A stretch of 64,000 bases of DNA from Rhea pennata (taxonomy: Eukaryota > Chordata > Aves > Rheiformes > Rheidae): the NCBI RefSeq assembly GCF_028389875.1, contig NC_084678.1, forward strand, positions 15,158,899 through 15,222,898, read 5' to 3'. Positions 1-12,600 of this stretch are shown in pieces (the first letter of the stretch is position 1; the number at the start of each line of letters is the position of its first letter). Position numbers and translations under genes: made by a program. A model generated the notes under the pieces. The model saw only the letters and a program-made list of their open reading frames with translations. It was not told the DNA's origin and did no database searches.

Positions 1-1394
1 CCCAGTTTGTCTACTTCTGGTGTTTTAAGGTTTGGGGTTTTTGAGAATGTCTGTTTCCTTCCCCTTTTCTGGAAGAAATCTTGTAATAGTCAAATCAGCT
101 AACTGCCTGTATGATTATGGCAAAATATGTAATCCCTGTAACATGGAAATTATATTTTCAGGGAGGGGGGTTGCTGTCTGCATTACCTCCTTAATTTGCA
201 AGCTTTTCAGAGAAGCAGCTCAATCAATTTGTTTTGCGTCTGGCACAGTTGGGCCTTGAAATAAAAATAATAACAATTACCTCCCAACTGCAGTGCCCTC
301 ACTGTTCCTGTTGGGCTTCCTGTCCATGCTTCCATGGAAAATATCTGCCATTATCCTTTCAGAGAGAAATAGTGGCCTCTTTGGAAGAGGAAGTTTCTTT
401 TTTTTTCTGGCTAGTTACTCATAATTTCCATAGCTAACAGCCACCCACAGTGTGACACTGAGGTCACCTCGTTTGAGTCACTCAACGTTACGCAGAGCCC
501 CATTCGTGCACTCCACAGGGGAGGATCTCAAATCCCCTCCTGAAGAAGGGAGGAATCATCTTTCTTCAGCTGGTAATTACAGATGAAAAAATGTTGCTGG
601 GAAGCAACAGTAAAAAATTCCTGACCTAGCAGGTCCTTGTTCACATGTACAAACGCAACTTATAACTGCTGGGGACAGCCTCGGGGTAACAGCAGTGCAC
701 ACCACAGCCTCTGCAGATGTGGCAGCATCGCCTTGCTGCAGCTGGAGACAGCTACGTCGATGCGCAGATCTCTGTCCTTCCGCAGCCTCGGGGACACGCA
801 GGGTCTGTGGGAGAAGGTTGAGCAGCCTTAGGATTTCTCTAATTAATGGCTTATTCACACGTCTACTTTTGGCCATATATACCGGTTGGAGAAGTTACTG
901 CCCTCAGCAAATTTGCCTCATACATAAAAAGTTGGGTGAAAAGGTGGGGAAAAAACAGCTGAGATGCACAAGATTGTTGCTGTAACTCTGATCTGGTTTT
1001 CCATGCTCCCAGTCTCTTCATCCCTTTCCTCTCTTGTTATCTCACTCTGACCATCCTGGAAGAGAGGGAGGGAGGGGGGAATAAAAGCCGCACTCAGTGG
1101 GAGAGGTGCTACGAAGGGATCGATCGTCTGGTGCTCTGTGCAGGGACACAGGACCTGACAGAAGAGGATGCTGCAAAGACAGAGGTCTGGCCTCTGCCGA
1201 TCACCGGCAACGCTGCTTGCCGCCTGCTAACGGATTTCAGTACGGCAAATGCAAAAGTTCAGGCCTACTCCAGCAGACAGACATCGAACAGATTAAGTTT
1301 CTTTTTAATTATAACAAGGAAACGGGAGACGTCTAAGAACCACTGCAGACAAGAAATAGAAGGCAGCTGCCAAGTTAAAGCTGCCCCTGTCCAC
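1..1394. other. Upstream intergenic DNA, no gene recognised
   Basis: I see only short chance open frames here and no recognisable protein. A TATA-like ATAAAAG lies near 1,082-1,088, about 300 bases before the CpG island at 1.4 kb, and could belong to an unannotated transcript. Nothing else in the stretch supports a gene. Confidence 0.5.
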
Positions 1395-2050
1395 AGCCTG
1401 TAACGTGCCTGGTACGCGGGTGCTACAGCCTCGCACTCCTGTTGGTGCAGGGGTGGGGACGCTGCCGGGGGAGAGGAAAGGCGTCCGAGCGCGGCCCGAG
1501 CTGTTTCTCCAGCGCCCGGGTACCTGTGAGATGCAAAAGCCCCGCCGCCGCGGTCGGCGGTACGGGCAGACAGGGCGGGCTCCGGCGCAGCGCACGGCCC
1601 CGCGCGGCGCTCGCCGCGGCGACTGCCACCTCCAGCAGCGACACAAACCGCCCGAAGTTACAAGGAGACCGGAGCAAAGCAGCGGCCGGGGCAAACACGG
1701 TCTCGCTTTGAAATGTCGCCACGTGGCCGCGTGTCGCAGCCCGAGGCTCTCGCGGCCCGAGGCTCTCGCGGCCCGCTCACGGCGCCCGCTGCCTGCCGGG
1801 GACGGCGTGCCGAGCCGGCCCGACCGCGCGGCGTCCGGGGAACGGGCTCAGGATCCCGGGACGCGTGCTGGGGCAGGGCGAGCGCACCCGCGCGGCCACA
1901 AGCCCGCCGCACAGAGTCCGTCAAAGCCACGACCCGGAGCAGCCCCTGGACGGCGGGACCCGCGGGGCTGCCGGTGGCCGCGCTGGCTCCTGAGCGCACC
2001 GAGTCCGAGCTCTCCTTTCGACCTCGAGCCCGTAAGAGGAACCGTGGGGA
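1395..2050. promoter_or_regulatory. Orphan CpG island
   Basis: This stretch is very rich in G+C and CpG compared with the AT-rich DNA on both sides. It contains many CGCG and GGGCGG-like words and a direct tandem copy of a roughly 16-base unit (CCCGAGGCTCTCGCGG) at about 1,741-1,771. Open frames on both strands (up to 218 codons) are what a GC-rich, stop-poor region gives by chance, and none resembles a known protein. In birds such islands usually mark promoters. It could serve a long non-coding RNA or a distal SLCO4A1 promoter, but no exon can be fixed from sequence alone. The limits are judged by eye. Confidence 0.55.
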
Positions 2051-3905
2051 TGGATTTTTGAAATCCCACAGAACTGGCAGGATCTAGGCCTTATCTGAGA
2101 CAGCAAAATAATTAATAAGCCTCTGTCCTTCATTATATAGCAATGGTAGGATTTACCAAAATCTGCAGGATGGGGGGATCGGGCACAACAAAGAGCAGTA
2201 AATGAGATCTAGAGCAGCACTCAGTGCCAACATTTTAAGCCAACAACAAAAAAAAGTTGAAAGACTTGGTTAGCTCAGCAGGAATTTTTCTTCAAAAAGA
2301 TTATGAAATAAAGTCATTAAAAGTTCATGCCTCAGCTACAATGTTTTTTTTTTTTTTTTTTTTGAACCAAGTATGAGGAAAAAAAAAACTGTGTTGACTG
2401 CAAATAGCCTCTTTCTCTAGTTCCCTAGCAAGAGATGAACAGCGTTAAATGACTAACGTCTATATTATAGTAATCTCCTTTAAAAATATAGGGAAAGAGG
2501 AAAAGAGAAAGGGTGTTGCTATGTTGAATATTATCATCCTTTGCCATACAAACATGTTGCATTCACCACTGCAACTCAGCTCAAACCAAAACCGAAACCT
2601 TTGTGTCTATGTTCTGCACCACTTCCCCAGAATCAGAAATGTTGCTGGGATTTCACCTGAGATGCTCCAGCCTCCTTTGTGCCCTGTGAGGGCTCAGTGC
2701 ACTCAACGCACTGTTCCCTGGCACCATGGCATTTGTGCTACTGCTAAAGGAACGGTAAATATTCCAGGCAGACACCTTGCCAGAAGCACAGCAAGAGAGT
2801 AAGAAGCAAAGACAACAGTAAAACCTGTTTTCCCTATGGTCCCGTTTGCCCTTTCACCTGGTACAACGGACTGATGAATTCTGAGCTGTCACGTCATCAT
2901 GAAACATTCACTTGTTTTACACGTTTTTCTCTGATTTGTTATTCGTAGCTTTTCCCCCAATGAACCAAGCAGAGGAAAAGTGGGAGTAGGGTAAATCTCT
3001 CCCTTTGCTCCCTCCCTGAGTTGGAGAATTACTGCGCTGCATTCGCATCAGCAACTCTCCAAGGCTTTTGCTCCTTGTCCTTGAGCACAGCTTCGGGCAT
3101 AGGAAATAGCTGTAAAGGTAAGATGCAGGGTGTGCTGCATTTTAGCTTTCATCTCCGGAGACAGACCATGATTTATATTCCCTTCTAAATAAAAAATTAG
3201 CAGGTTAATTAAGCTAAAAGAATTTCAATTTTGGAGCTGGGCATGACCCACATAATGATTATAATTACTGTTACTATTAATTACTATTTGCATTTCTGTA
3301 GGACCCACATTTCCAGCCTCAAGGAGCTATTGGCCTGAGTGAACCAGGATGAGCAGGACTGGAGTGCAACCGGGTACTTCTGCTAACAGCGCTGCCCCTC
3401 CTGTATCCAGAACATACACTCCCATGGGCTGTGTTTGCCAATTTGGGCTGCTTTCTGCTGAAAAGCAACAGATACAAAAATATTGTGCTTATTATCATCA
3501 CAGTTAAAATTTCTCACTTAATTCCTAAGCCTGAAATGTCCTTGATATGAACTCAAAGTTACCAGTCCTGTGCTTTTCAGACTCGGTAGGAATGTATCTA
3601 TAGTTTGTGCACTGAGATTCAACTTTGTTTTTTGTCTTTGGATGATGTATTCTTGGACTTTTCTATGATTCCTCCCAGTGTAATGTCATATTTCATTCAA
3701 ATAAAACACAACTGGAGTGCCAGAAATCACTTGAACTTCTCTCCATCTTAGGGGGGAAAAAAAGAAGAAAAGACTGTCTGCCTGCACATCACCTAATGGA
3801 AAACACCTGACAAAAAAGAGCTCAAATCCTTCAGAAAGCTTTCAGAACAAAGCTAAAAGGGAAGCTGCAGCTCTTCTTCAGCTCTTTTAGCAGATGATTA
3901 TATAA

Positions 3906-3966
3906 ACATACATATATATGTATGTGTATATATATACATACATACATATATATATATATGTATGTA
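3906..3966. repeat. TA/CATA-rich tract with two adjacent perfect palindromes
   Basis: A simple repeat of TA, CATA and TATG units. Positions 3,906-3,925 form a perfect 20-base palindrome and 3,939-3,966 a perfect 28-base palindrome, each centred on an alternating AT core. Such tracts can extrude cruciforms and vary in length between individuals. No function is implied. Confidence 0.85.
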
Positions 3967-4579
3967 TCTCACACTGTGCTTTGCATGCTGAGTAGCAGAG
4001 CTCTGGAGAGGCACAGCTGGGTGGGGAGGGCACGATGCATCTCTCAGACCAGGCTGTCTTCTATGCCACAGTTTCCAAGAGTATCTGTTTTGAACTAAAG
4101 TAGTATCTAGCCAACACAAATATGCTAAATATGATAGGAAATTCGGTGGTCCTATGGACTGGCACAGGGAAATCTATAACAACTTGTTACAAAACCTGGG
4201 AGACCTTACATTTGGTCATCTCCACGTTCACGCACCTCGCTCAGACCTTCAGGCTGAGGCAGGCAGCGTCCGGCCATCTCACACTGGGCATCTGCAAATC
4301 AAGAGACCAAGAGTCACCAGATGCTTTGGACAATCCTGACTCCTGTCTGAATCAGCAGCAATATCTCCTGAAAATACTGACCCAGCGGGGTTAAAGCTGT
4401 ATGGCATATATGGCAGGAGCGCAGGGCTCAGACTATTTGCTCAGCCTCTCGTGGCCAGCAAGAGGGGCAGTTTCATAAAGAGGAAGAGAACAGGGCAGGC
4501 AGTAAGCGATCCTCCGCTTCTCCCTGCACGCTCCTGGCTTTTGGCAAATCACGGCTCAGGGACTTCCTGAGCTAGAGGT

Positions 4580-4830
4580 TTGCACTGAGGTTTAACGGGT
4601 TCTGCTGGACCTTGTGTCATCTGTGAATCTGACCAATCCCTCTTTGAACGTAGTTATGCTTTCAGGCTCCGCGATGCCCTCTGGCAACATTTGCAGCTGT
4701 TTAATCATGAGATGTGGAAGAGTTTCCTCCAAACCTTCTACCTGATCCTTTCATTTAAGCGGTCCCTTGTTCTCATAATGCTAAATATGGTTCACAAAGC
4801 TGGATTATAATGCTCTAGGTCTCAAAATCA
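4580..4830. mobile_element. Possible decayed LINE (CR1/L3-like) fragment
   Basis: Around 4,740-4,800 the text (CCTTTCATTTAAGCGGTCCC, then CTTGTTCTCATAATG) resembles a motif I recall from old CR1/L3-like LINE copies in reptile genomes, in which a 'cccttgttcttgt...ttatgag' phrase is common. The match is weak and from memory. A repeat-library search is needed to accept it. Confidence 0.2.
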
Positions 4831-7669
4831 ATGGGTGGGACTTTTTTAAGTGCAGTTCCCACTGCAAGTCAACACTAGCCAGTGCTTTTGAAATGATCCT
4901 TATTGGCTATTTATTATATTTTTCCTGTCAGTGAGTTTCTGGCTCAAATTAGAGGTAGAAGAAAGCTCTAAAAAAACCACCTTACTTTAGGGAGGAAAAA
5001 AAAATCTGTTCTGTATTTCCTTCTAGGAGATTTGTTGCTTCTTCTGCGATAGGAGATTTGAATCATGCAAGTATTTGTAACAGCAATATTAGGAAATGAT
5101 AATTCTGGCACCAGAAATCTATCTGTGTTAGATTGTCTGGGTCTTTAAATAAATTGTTTTTGACTACAGTAAACAAATCTTGTCAATACACGCACACATA
5201 ATGATATTTAAAATTTTTATGTTTCCAGAATTGGACTTTACATGATGAATGTACAACAATTCCACTTCTTTCTTAGTCAGCTTTGTGGATCTATGAAAAA
5301 TGAGTATAGTTTTACTTGATTGGAGTTAATAAGGTTTATGTCTGCACCAAGGATTGTCATGATCATCTGAAGTCCCACTTGACTTACAGGACTGAACTTG
5401 AAGAAACATCTTTCAACAATTTCTGTTGATGGAGCAACTCCAGCTTTCAGAAAGCCTCCAGCCAACTGCCTTCCCTTTTGTGGCACAGAATTTGCATTCA
5501 TTAAAGCAAGCATTTTAATGATTTATGTAGATTTATAAAAACAGCAGCACAGAAGTATGTGTCTGAACATTCACAAAACTTCTGACAGAGGTACAACACA
5601 TCATAAATCCCTCTTGGTTTGAAATACTAAAGAGCAGACATCATTGCAGGTCTATTTGCAAGTGTTAACATGACCTGTAAAACCAGAATTTCAGTCAAGT
5701 TAAAATGATCTGAGTCTCTCAAACCTTAGGAGAGTAGGTAGTAGTAACGATATAATGATTATAGTATTAGTAATAATAATACTAATATGACTACCAGTCT
5801 CACTGTTGTTATTACTGTCATTGCCATGGTAATTCTCAGCTCTAATGATGGACTGGGGCATGGATGGCCCCATCCTTTCCAAAACAACTTTTGTGCCAAA
5901 AAGCAAGCCTCAGACAAGCAAAAATCTTGTCCCCACTTCTAAAGAACAGCTGCTGGGCTAAATCATCCAATTTGGCTAAACTTGACAAGGGATGGCGCGA
6001 AAGGAGATAGTCACAAGTCAGGAGATTAGCAGAGGTAGAGAAGATTTAGGGCAGATCCTGTCAAAGAAAACCAGTGGCACTCACCACTGCATACAGATGG
6101 CCCAGACCCTGCAGGGAGAGACGGTTGTGTCTCCTTATTTCTCAGCACCTCCACGGCTGCAAAGCCGGCTTTCCCTCTGGAGGTGGCGTACATGGCTCCC
6201 ACCAAGACAATGACCACGACTTGGCGAATACTTCTCGATTTTTTTCTTCAATGTGCCTTTCCATTCACTTACGTTCCACTCTTCCCCTTCACAGGTTTGT
6301 ATTGCTGAGGACAGAAAGTGAGCAAGACGTAAACTGAGGTGTTAGAAGACTGATTTGCTGATCCCAAGAGGCAAGACCTGGGGTCATGCAAAGCCTCACA
6401 CTCCCACCACCCTTGGTCTTGGTTATTGGCCATCACTACCACCCTGCCCATCCTCACTGAGCAAGGGACATCCTTGAGGCAGGTTTATTTCTGTGCTCAT
6501 TGTAGGCTGTGCCCAAATCCTGCCAATTCTTTCTTGAGAAGAAAAAGCTCCAGCGTCTGCTCTCCAGCTAATGACCCAACAAGCTTTCGTCACCTCTCAT
6601 GCAACTCAGGCATCTCTACAGCTTTAGCAAATGAACTGTAGCCTTCTCTTATCCCTCTGCAACACTGCTACTAACATCTTGGGGGATGAGTCCAGTCCTT
6701 CTGGGTGGATACAGATTTGTCTTGGCTCTGGATGAGGGCTCAGTCACTGCCAATGTCAAGGTGCTTATTTCCATAGGTTGAGCGATATCTTGGTTCTCTT
6801 AAATAGAGCATAAGTGAAACTTGGCTCCTGGGGTAGACACCTTGAGATTTAGAAGTGAATCCACAGATGGTAAGACTGACTGGCCATGTCACTGCCTGGG
6901 ATCTTTTAAACACTTTTGCAGAAGACAGATTTCTTCAGTGACCTCTGTCCTTCCTTGACTTGCCTTCTCCCTTGGACACATTATGATGGTTACCATTATC
7001 TCATGGTAGACCTATGGGACAAGCTCCGTATCTTTTCATTTCCATCGCCAAGAGATAACATATTTTGGGATGCTATAAGAAAAATCACCAAAAATGAAAT
7101 AAAAGAAGCTGTCTGAACCTCTGAGGACAGCCTCCCCAAAGGCAGGTCAGACTGAAATTCATGTGGAGAAGTGAGCTACTCCACATAGCCCTGCCTGGGA
7201 GGGGGCTGAGGAGCAGGCAAGCATCACCATGAAGCTGGAGCCAGAGGGTCCCGAGTGCAGTTTCCATGAACTTGGTTGAACAGGAAACATGTTTTTTCCT
7301 AGCTCTGATGCCTTTGACGTATCACTTTACCTTTGTATATCTGCTGCCCTTTCCAACCTGTTTATCTGAAATATAAACTTTTTGAAACAGGGACTTACTC
7401 ATCAGCGATTGTACGGCACGCAGCCAAAACAACCCCCTGAGGTCACTGCGTAGCTCAGGAAATTATTCATATATAATAAACCAACACGCACATTTATCCA
7501 TGGAGCCAAACAATTCCTGTTTTTCCTGACCACAGCACACCATAAACAGCAGCATTTCTCAATTTAATTTTTGCCCAAGAAGCTCATTCAGCAGCTCCTA
7601 ATTTAGCCCATTAAGTGAAAACAAAACCTGAAAGGTCACCCACCCTTAACTCTGCCCAGCACAGCAAGA

Positions 7670-7801
7670 AGGAAAAGATAAAAAGGCAGCGCCTTCCACC
7701 TTCACCCACGAGCCATCGCTGAAGAGGCCGGCGGCGGCGGCAGGGAAAGCCTCCGCGAGCTCCGAGGTCGGCTTCGGCGTCTGACCGAGCGCGCTGGGGA
7801 C
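7670..7801 (+). promoter_or_regulatory. SLCO4A1: Candidate alternative SLCO4A1 promoter and first exon
   Basis: A TATA-like AGATAAAAAGG lies at about 7,675-7,685. The sequence turns GC-rich from about 7,720, and a strong donor (GGGGAC|GTGAGT) follows position 7,801. That is the layout expected of a short non-coding first exon. It lies on the gene's strand at the left edge of the SLCO4A1 CpG island, 15 kb before the first coding exon. This is inference from signals only; the 9.05-9.10 kb candidate may be the real or the main one. Confidence 0.35.
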
Positions 7802-9650
7802 GTGAGTACCGGAGGCAGCCCGGCACGGCGCGAGCACGGCAGCGGCGCGGGAACGCGGCGGCACGCGGGCGGCCGGCCGGCTCGGCGCCGGGCCGAGAAG
7901 GGCAGCGGCGGGCCTGCGGCGGCTGGCGGTACGTCGCACCTCCGGGGACGCCCTCGCCTCGCCTTCCCCACCACGGTCTGCGGCGCCAGCTGGGCTTCTT
8001 CCGTTAGCCAGGTTGTCCTGCGCATTCGCAGCCCGGGTAATGGGGAACTGACTCGTGCTTTAAGGAGCTAAACACGCAGTGCCTGAATTATCTCTCAACA
8101 TGCAGAAACAGGCCAAATTCCCAAGCGATGTGAATTAGCCCTTATAAGAGATGCAAAGGAGGCTGCCCAAGCTGCGCTGGCAGGCACACACGACCTGCTT
8201 GGCTAAAGCCTCCCACGCACACGTGTATCACCTCCGCGGCGGTTGCTCCTGCCAGGTGACTAATACCCTGGAGGGTGCGCAGCGCCCAGGGGTGGCTGCT
8301 GGCTCCGGAGAGGCACCTGCGTAACCATTCCCTGCCCCTCCGGGCCTACAAAGCCCAGGCAGGACAGCGGACAGCAGAGAAAAATGCACAAACAGATGCA
8401 TTTGTGCAAATCAGCGGCGCCGGGGGCTCAGCACGCTCCGGCAGCGCTTTCGCCCAGCTCCTGCGGCTCCGGGCCCGCCTCGCCGGCTGCCGGTGTTTCA
8501 CGGGCGATCATTAACCCCGCGGTTCCCGCCCGCGCAGCGCCGGTGCCGCCCTGCACCAGCGAAGAGCGGAGCCGCGTCGGTGCCCCAGCGGCAGGAGCAG
8601 CCGCGCATCTGCTCCTCGCTCTCCCCGCCCTGCTTTAGGAGCTCGGCCGCTGCAGCGGCAGGAGGTGGGGAGCCGCAGGCGCGTCCCCTCGCAGGCGTCC
8701 TGCCCCCGGCCCCACGGGCCCCACGGGCGTCTTCCCGGGGGCGCGGAGCCGCGGGGCGCCTGGGGGCCAGCGCAGGAAAGGGGGCATTCGCCCCCCGCGG
8801 CACCTGCTCCGCCACCTGCCCCCTCGCTTCCCCATCCCTCCGCCGCGCCCTCCGGCCGCGCCCGCCCCCCCGGGCCCCCCGACCCTCTCCCCGACCCTCT
8901 CCCCGCGCCGCCTTTGTTACCCTCCGCTTTCGCTTCGGCCTCAGTTTCCCCGCCATTGGTGCGCCCGCCGTAAGGCCACGGCGGGGCCGCCGCCGATTGG
9001 GCGAGGCGCGCGTCCGTCGGGGCGCCGGGCCCGCCCCCGCGGCGGGCGCCTGCCGGGGAGCGCGGGGGCGGCGGCGGCGGCGAGCGGGCGGCGGCGGCGG
9101 CAGGTACCGCGGCCGGGGACGGGCGGACGGACGGAGGGATGGATGGAGGGATGGATGGAGGGAGCGATGGCGGGGCGGCCCCCGCCCCCCGCGCGGGCAC
9201 CGGCCGCTGCCTGCGGCGCGTCGGGTGCATGCGGCGCCGGGCGCCCGGGGAGAGAGACCCCCCCCGCCCCGCCCCTGCCCCACGGGGAGACCCCCCGGCC
9301 CCACGCACCCCACGGCGAGTCCGCCCCGGCAGGCAGCGCCAGGTCACGCCGGGCCGGGCCGGGCCGGACTCTGCCCACTCCGTCCGCCCCACACGTGTCT
9401 GCGGCAGCGGCGCGCCCCGAGGCGGCGGGGATGGGCGCGGGTGGGCCCCGCCGGCCGCCTCGTGCGGGAACAGAAACCAGGACCGCCCCCCCCCTTCCCG
9501 TCCCCCCCGTCCCGTCCCGTCCGGCCGCGTGGGGCTGGGGGAGCCGTCGGGGCTGACCGTGCGGTGCCCCCGCGGGCTGCGGGGGGCAGTGGCTCTGCCC
9601 CGGAGCGCCCCTTCTCCGTCCAACCCCCCCCCCCCCCAAAAAAAAAAAAA
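7720..9650. promoter_or_regulatory. SLCO4A1: CpG island, probable SLCO4A1 promoter region
   Basis: This is the largest CpG island upstream of SLCO4A1, densest between about 8,420 and 9,600. It contains two inverted CCAAT boxes (ATTGG at 8,955-8,959 and 8,996-9,000), GC boxes, GGC/GCC trinucleotide runs, a GGATGGAT-type repeat near 9,130-9,165, GGGCC pentamers at about 9,350-9,368, and a C14-A13 block at 9,624-9,650. Its distance to the first coding exon (about 13.8 kb) is compatible with the long first intron of mammalian SLCO4A1. Long open frames on both strands here (up to 387 codons) are GC artefacts. Confidence 0.65.
9050..9103 (+). other. SLCO4A1: Candidate non-coding exon 1 of SLCO4A1 (3' end at donor)
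   Basis: Downstream of the paired inverted CCAAT boxes, a GGC-repeat-rich segment ends in CAG|GTACCG at 9,103/9,104, an acceptable donor. The 5' end is arbitrary because no TSS can be seen. In mammals the SLCO4A1 coding sequence starts in exon 2 after a non-coding exon 1, and the exon at 22,857 here likewise begins with an acceptor followed by untranslated leader, so an upstream exon must exist. Confidence 0.4.
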
Positions 9651-12600
9651 GAATAGGCGAACTTATTGAGATTTTCCATTCCTGAGAGATCTCGGGTGAT
9701 GGTTTGAAACTGTATTTCTACCACCTTGGATTCCGATTTTATCAAAACTGGTTTCTGGGGTTGGGTTTTTTATTTTATTTATTTTTTTTACTTTTACATT
9801 TTTCAGTTATCGAAACCATGCCTTTCTCTGTGCAATTCTAAAAGGCATGAGGCAGGGTGGAAGGTGAGAAAAGCTAATAAGAAGGTACAGTAGAGTCATC
9901 CTTATAATGAATAAAAAGGGCGTGAATAATCTGATCCTTATTTCAAGCAAACAGTAACAGAAGTTAGAGAAGGAAGTCGCAAACAGTGCGCTGAGCTGAA
10001 ATCGGAGCATGGCCATCACCTGACCCGTATTATTTCTTGCTAACCTATTTCTTCTGATGATGTTAATCTCAAAAAAAAAAAAAAAAAAGGAAAGAAAAGA
10101 AAAAAAGATTTCAGGTTTAAGACCTCAGACATAAGCTTGAACATAAGCTTGTTGGTTTAATATTATAACCGTTTTATAACCTGTTTGGTTTTACCAGGCA
10201 ACACACTACAAATGTGAAGTTATCCCAATCTGGCACCTCCATTTTCATTTCTTGGCTCCTGGTTTCTGTAGTGTCACTTGGCTATAAAAGCAGATGTTGA
10301 AATAGCATTTGAGGAGGAATGAGCACAAAGAAGATCTTTAGAGATACTGGCTTTCAGTTGTTGCAAATATGAAAAAAAAAAGGATGAAACAGGGCAGGGA
10401 GAGAGGATTAGTCAAACAATGAAAAGAAAGACATGTGAAGCTATTTATATGCGAAGAGGTCCAGCCTGCAGGCTACGAGAAATGACTGAAAACTGAAGCT
10501 AGGCAGACCTCTGCGCTCCAGTTGGGTGGTGAGGGTGAGACCACAGCCACCTGCCGCGCTGCCGCGCTCGGCCGAAACGGGGCTCGCGAGGAGCACGCTC
10601 GGGTGGGGAAGCCTTGCCAAAAGCCCCTCGGCCGGGTAAAGCCCCTTAGCCCATCTGCTCACGTTGCTCTGATTTGTCCCGCGCGTGGATCCAGCCCACA
10701 AACTGACAGTGGCCGAGAGCCAAAGTGTCACTCTGCATGGGTAGCACGGATAGCAGCAGCTGGCTTCGGATTTTAGTTTTTGGCAACTAAAACCAGAAAA
10801 TACCTGAGCAAGTACTTAATGCAGTCTTTACAGAGATTAGAGATTCACAGGCGAGAGGGAAGTGGGGATCAGCCAGTAACAAAAGAGCTATCCGCTGGCT
10901 TAGAGAGATCGGCATCCAGCTGCTCAGTGCCTCGTGATTTCCAACTGCAAACTCCTTGAGGCAGCCTTAATTTTGTTTTTATCTGTCTCTATCGCGTTGA
11001 GCACACTGGGGTCCTGGTCTCTGATTTGGGCCTTTACACCTGCAGTAACACAGTAAGTGAATAACTGCGATGCTTTCTACCTATCGTTTTGCTCATCCCA
11101 TCCCAAAGAGCAGCCTTGAGCACTTGGTTTGCTTGCTTGCATTTTATTTGAGGGCACAAAGTGCAGCAACACCTGCCTCTTCCAAAAGCATGGTGGTTAT
11201 CCTTTAGATGGAGGCTCTTGTGTGGCCAGGTGCCAAAAATTCTGCTTTACTCTTTGGGTTTCCGGTGATTTTCATGTTGTTCCTTAAACCTCAGCCCATA
11301 AGTTATTTTTTCAGAGCTTGGGACTTTCACTTTTGCAGAATCTTGTTAATGCGATCATGAATAGTGGAAATGATTTGCAAATTCGACTATTTAGCAGAAC
11401 TGACAGCTTATTGCTGGTCTGTTGGATCAGTGAAATGCTGAGTTTGATTTTAGGAGAAAGGTTCTCCCTTCTAATTTTAGGTTTAATAAAATGAAGCAGC
11501 TGTGTTAAAGTAACATTAAGTAATCGTTGACTGCACGTAGGGTTTTTTTGATGTCGGCTGCCTTGCAATTAACTGGAGTTCTCATTCCGAGTTTGGTGCT
11601 CTGAAATGTGTTGGCTTTCCCGGTACATTTAAGAAACATGTTCTTGTGGCTGTGTGGAGGGTTAGTCTTTGTGTACAGAAGAACAAAATTTGGGAACAGC
11701 ACCGCCTAAAACTGCAACATGGTGTCTGTGGGACACAGGGGATTTTTCCTGCTGGGCTTCCCGAAGTGATACAGTTGCCTTTGTGCAGCACCATGTTCAG
11801 CTGGTAAGGGCTTGCTTATCAGCAGGCTCCCGAGCTATCGCAGTCCTCGCTAGCTGTGGGCTCTCTGCACACAAGAGCTGCTACTGTCTTGTAACCATTT
11901 TCCTTATTTTCCGAACTATTTTTTTGCAAAGACCTCCCGATGACATCATTGGTTTTGTATCCTCCAGGCAAACTCATACTTCAGAGTGATGCTGAACTTG
12001 GCAATTTCAGAACAAAGAGGTTTTGCAAACATTTTTTGCAAAAAAAAAAAAAAAGTCCTGGGCAAGATCAAGGACTTAATCTGGCTTATGAATCCCTCAC
12101 AGAAAGTTCTTAGTAGCTGGGATAAGGAATTTGTAGACCAGTACCTAGAGAGGGCCACTAATTTTAATAGATCTTGTATCAGATCTCTCGTTGCTCAGCG
12201 TAGAGCGAGAGATGAGGAAGTAAACTGTTTAATATTAATGGCATCACTTTATTCCAACCTTAAATCACTGTTCAGGCAGAAGTACCCCTAAATCTTTTAC
12301 CCGGATTTACTATATTGCAAGTGTCAAAAATAATGTCCTCCCACTTCTAGACTGTAAATGAGTTTATGAGCTAGGGGAGTATGTTAACAGCATGGAAGTC
12401 TGTTTATTCTTGCTCTTCGTGTTCACTGCTCAGCAAAGCGGCGTTACCGGCAGCCTTCAAAATCCCTCGCGCAGGAAGACATTAGGCCAGTTTCTTCTCT
12501 TGTGACATTTCACTGACTTGTGCATAGTCACAACAGAAATCTGATTCCTGTTTTTATGTATTGCTGAAAGGCATTAAAGATGAATTTAAGATTTCTCTTA

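Larger units (their letters stand above)
2051..7669. other. Intergenic DNA without a recognisable gene
   Basis: This is AT-rich DNA with a run of 20 T at 2,344-2,363, the TA-rich palindromic tract annotated separately, and possibly one decayed LINE fragment. Short open frames on both strands look like chance. I see no splice-flanked open stretch resembling a known protein. Confidence 0.5.

Noticed and set aside
1-9000. Search for the mir-1 / mir-133a cluster that lies upstream of SLCO4A1 in human
   Set aside because: No mature miR-1 or miR-133 sequence seen on either strand by eye. The cluster is over 100 kb away in human and is probably outside the window.
8493-9656. 387-codon plus-strand and 370-codon minus-strand open frames over the same region
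   Set aside because: Both strands are open because the CpG island is poor in stop codons. The products are low-complexity Pro/Arg/Ala/Gly text without domains.
10283-10290. Perfect TATAAAAG box
   Set aside because: No CpG rise, initiator or downstream exon signal around it. A single TATA word in intronic DNA is expected by chance.
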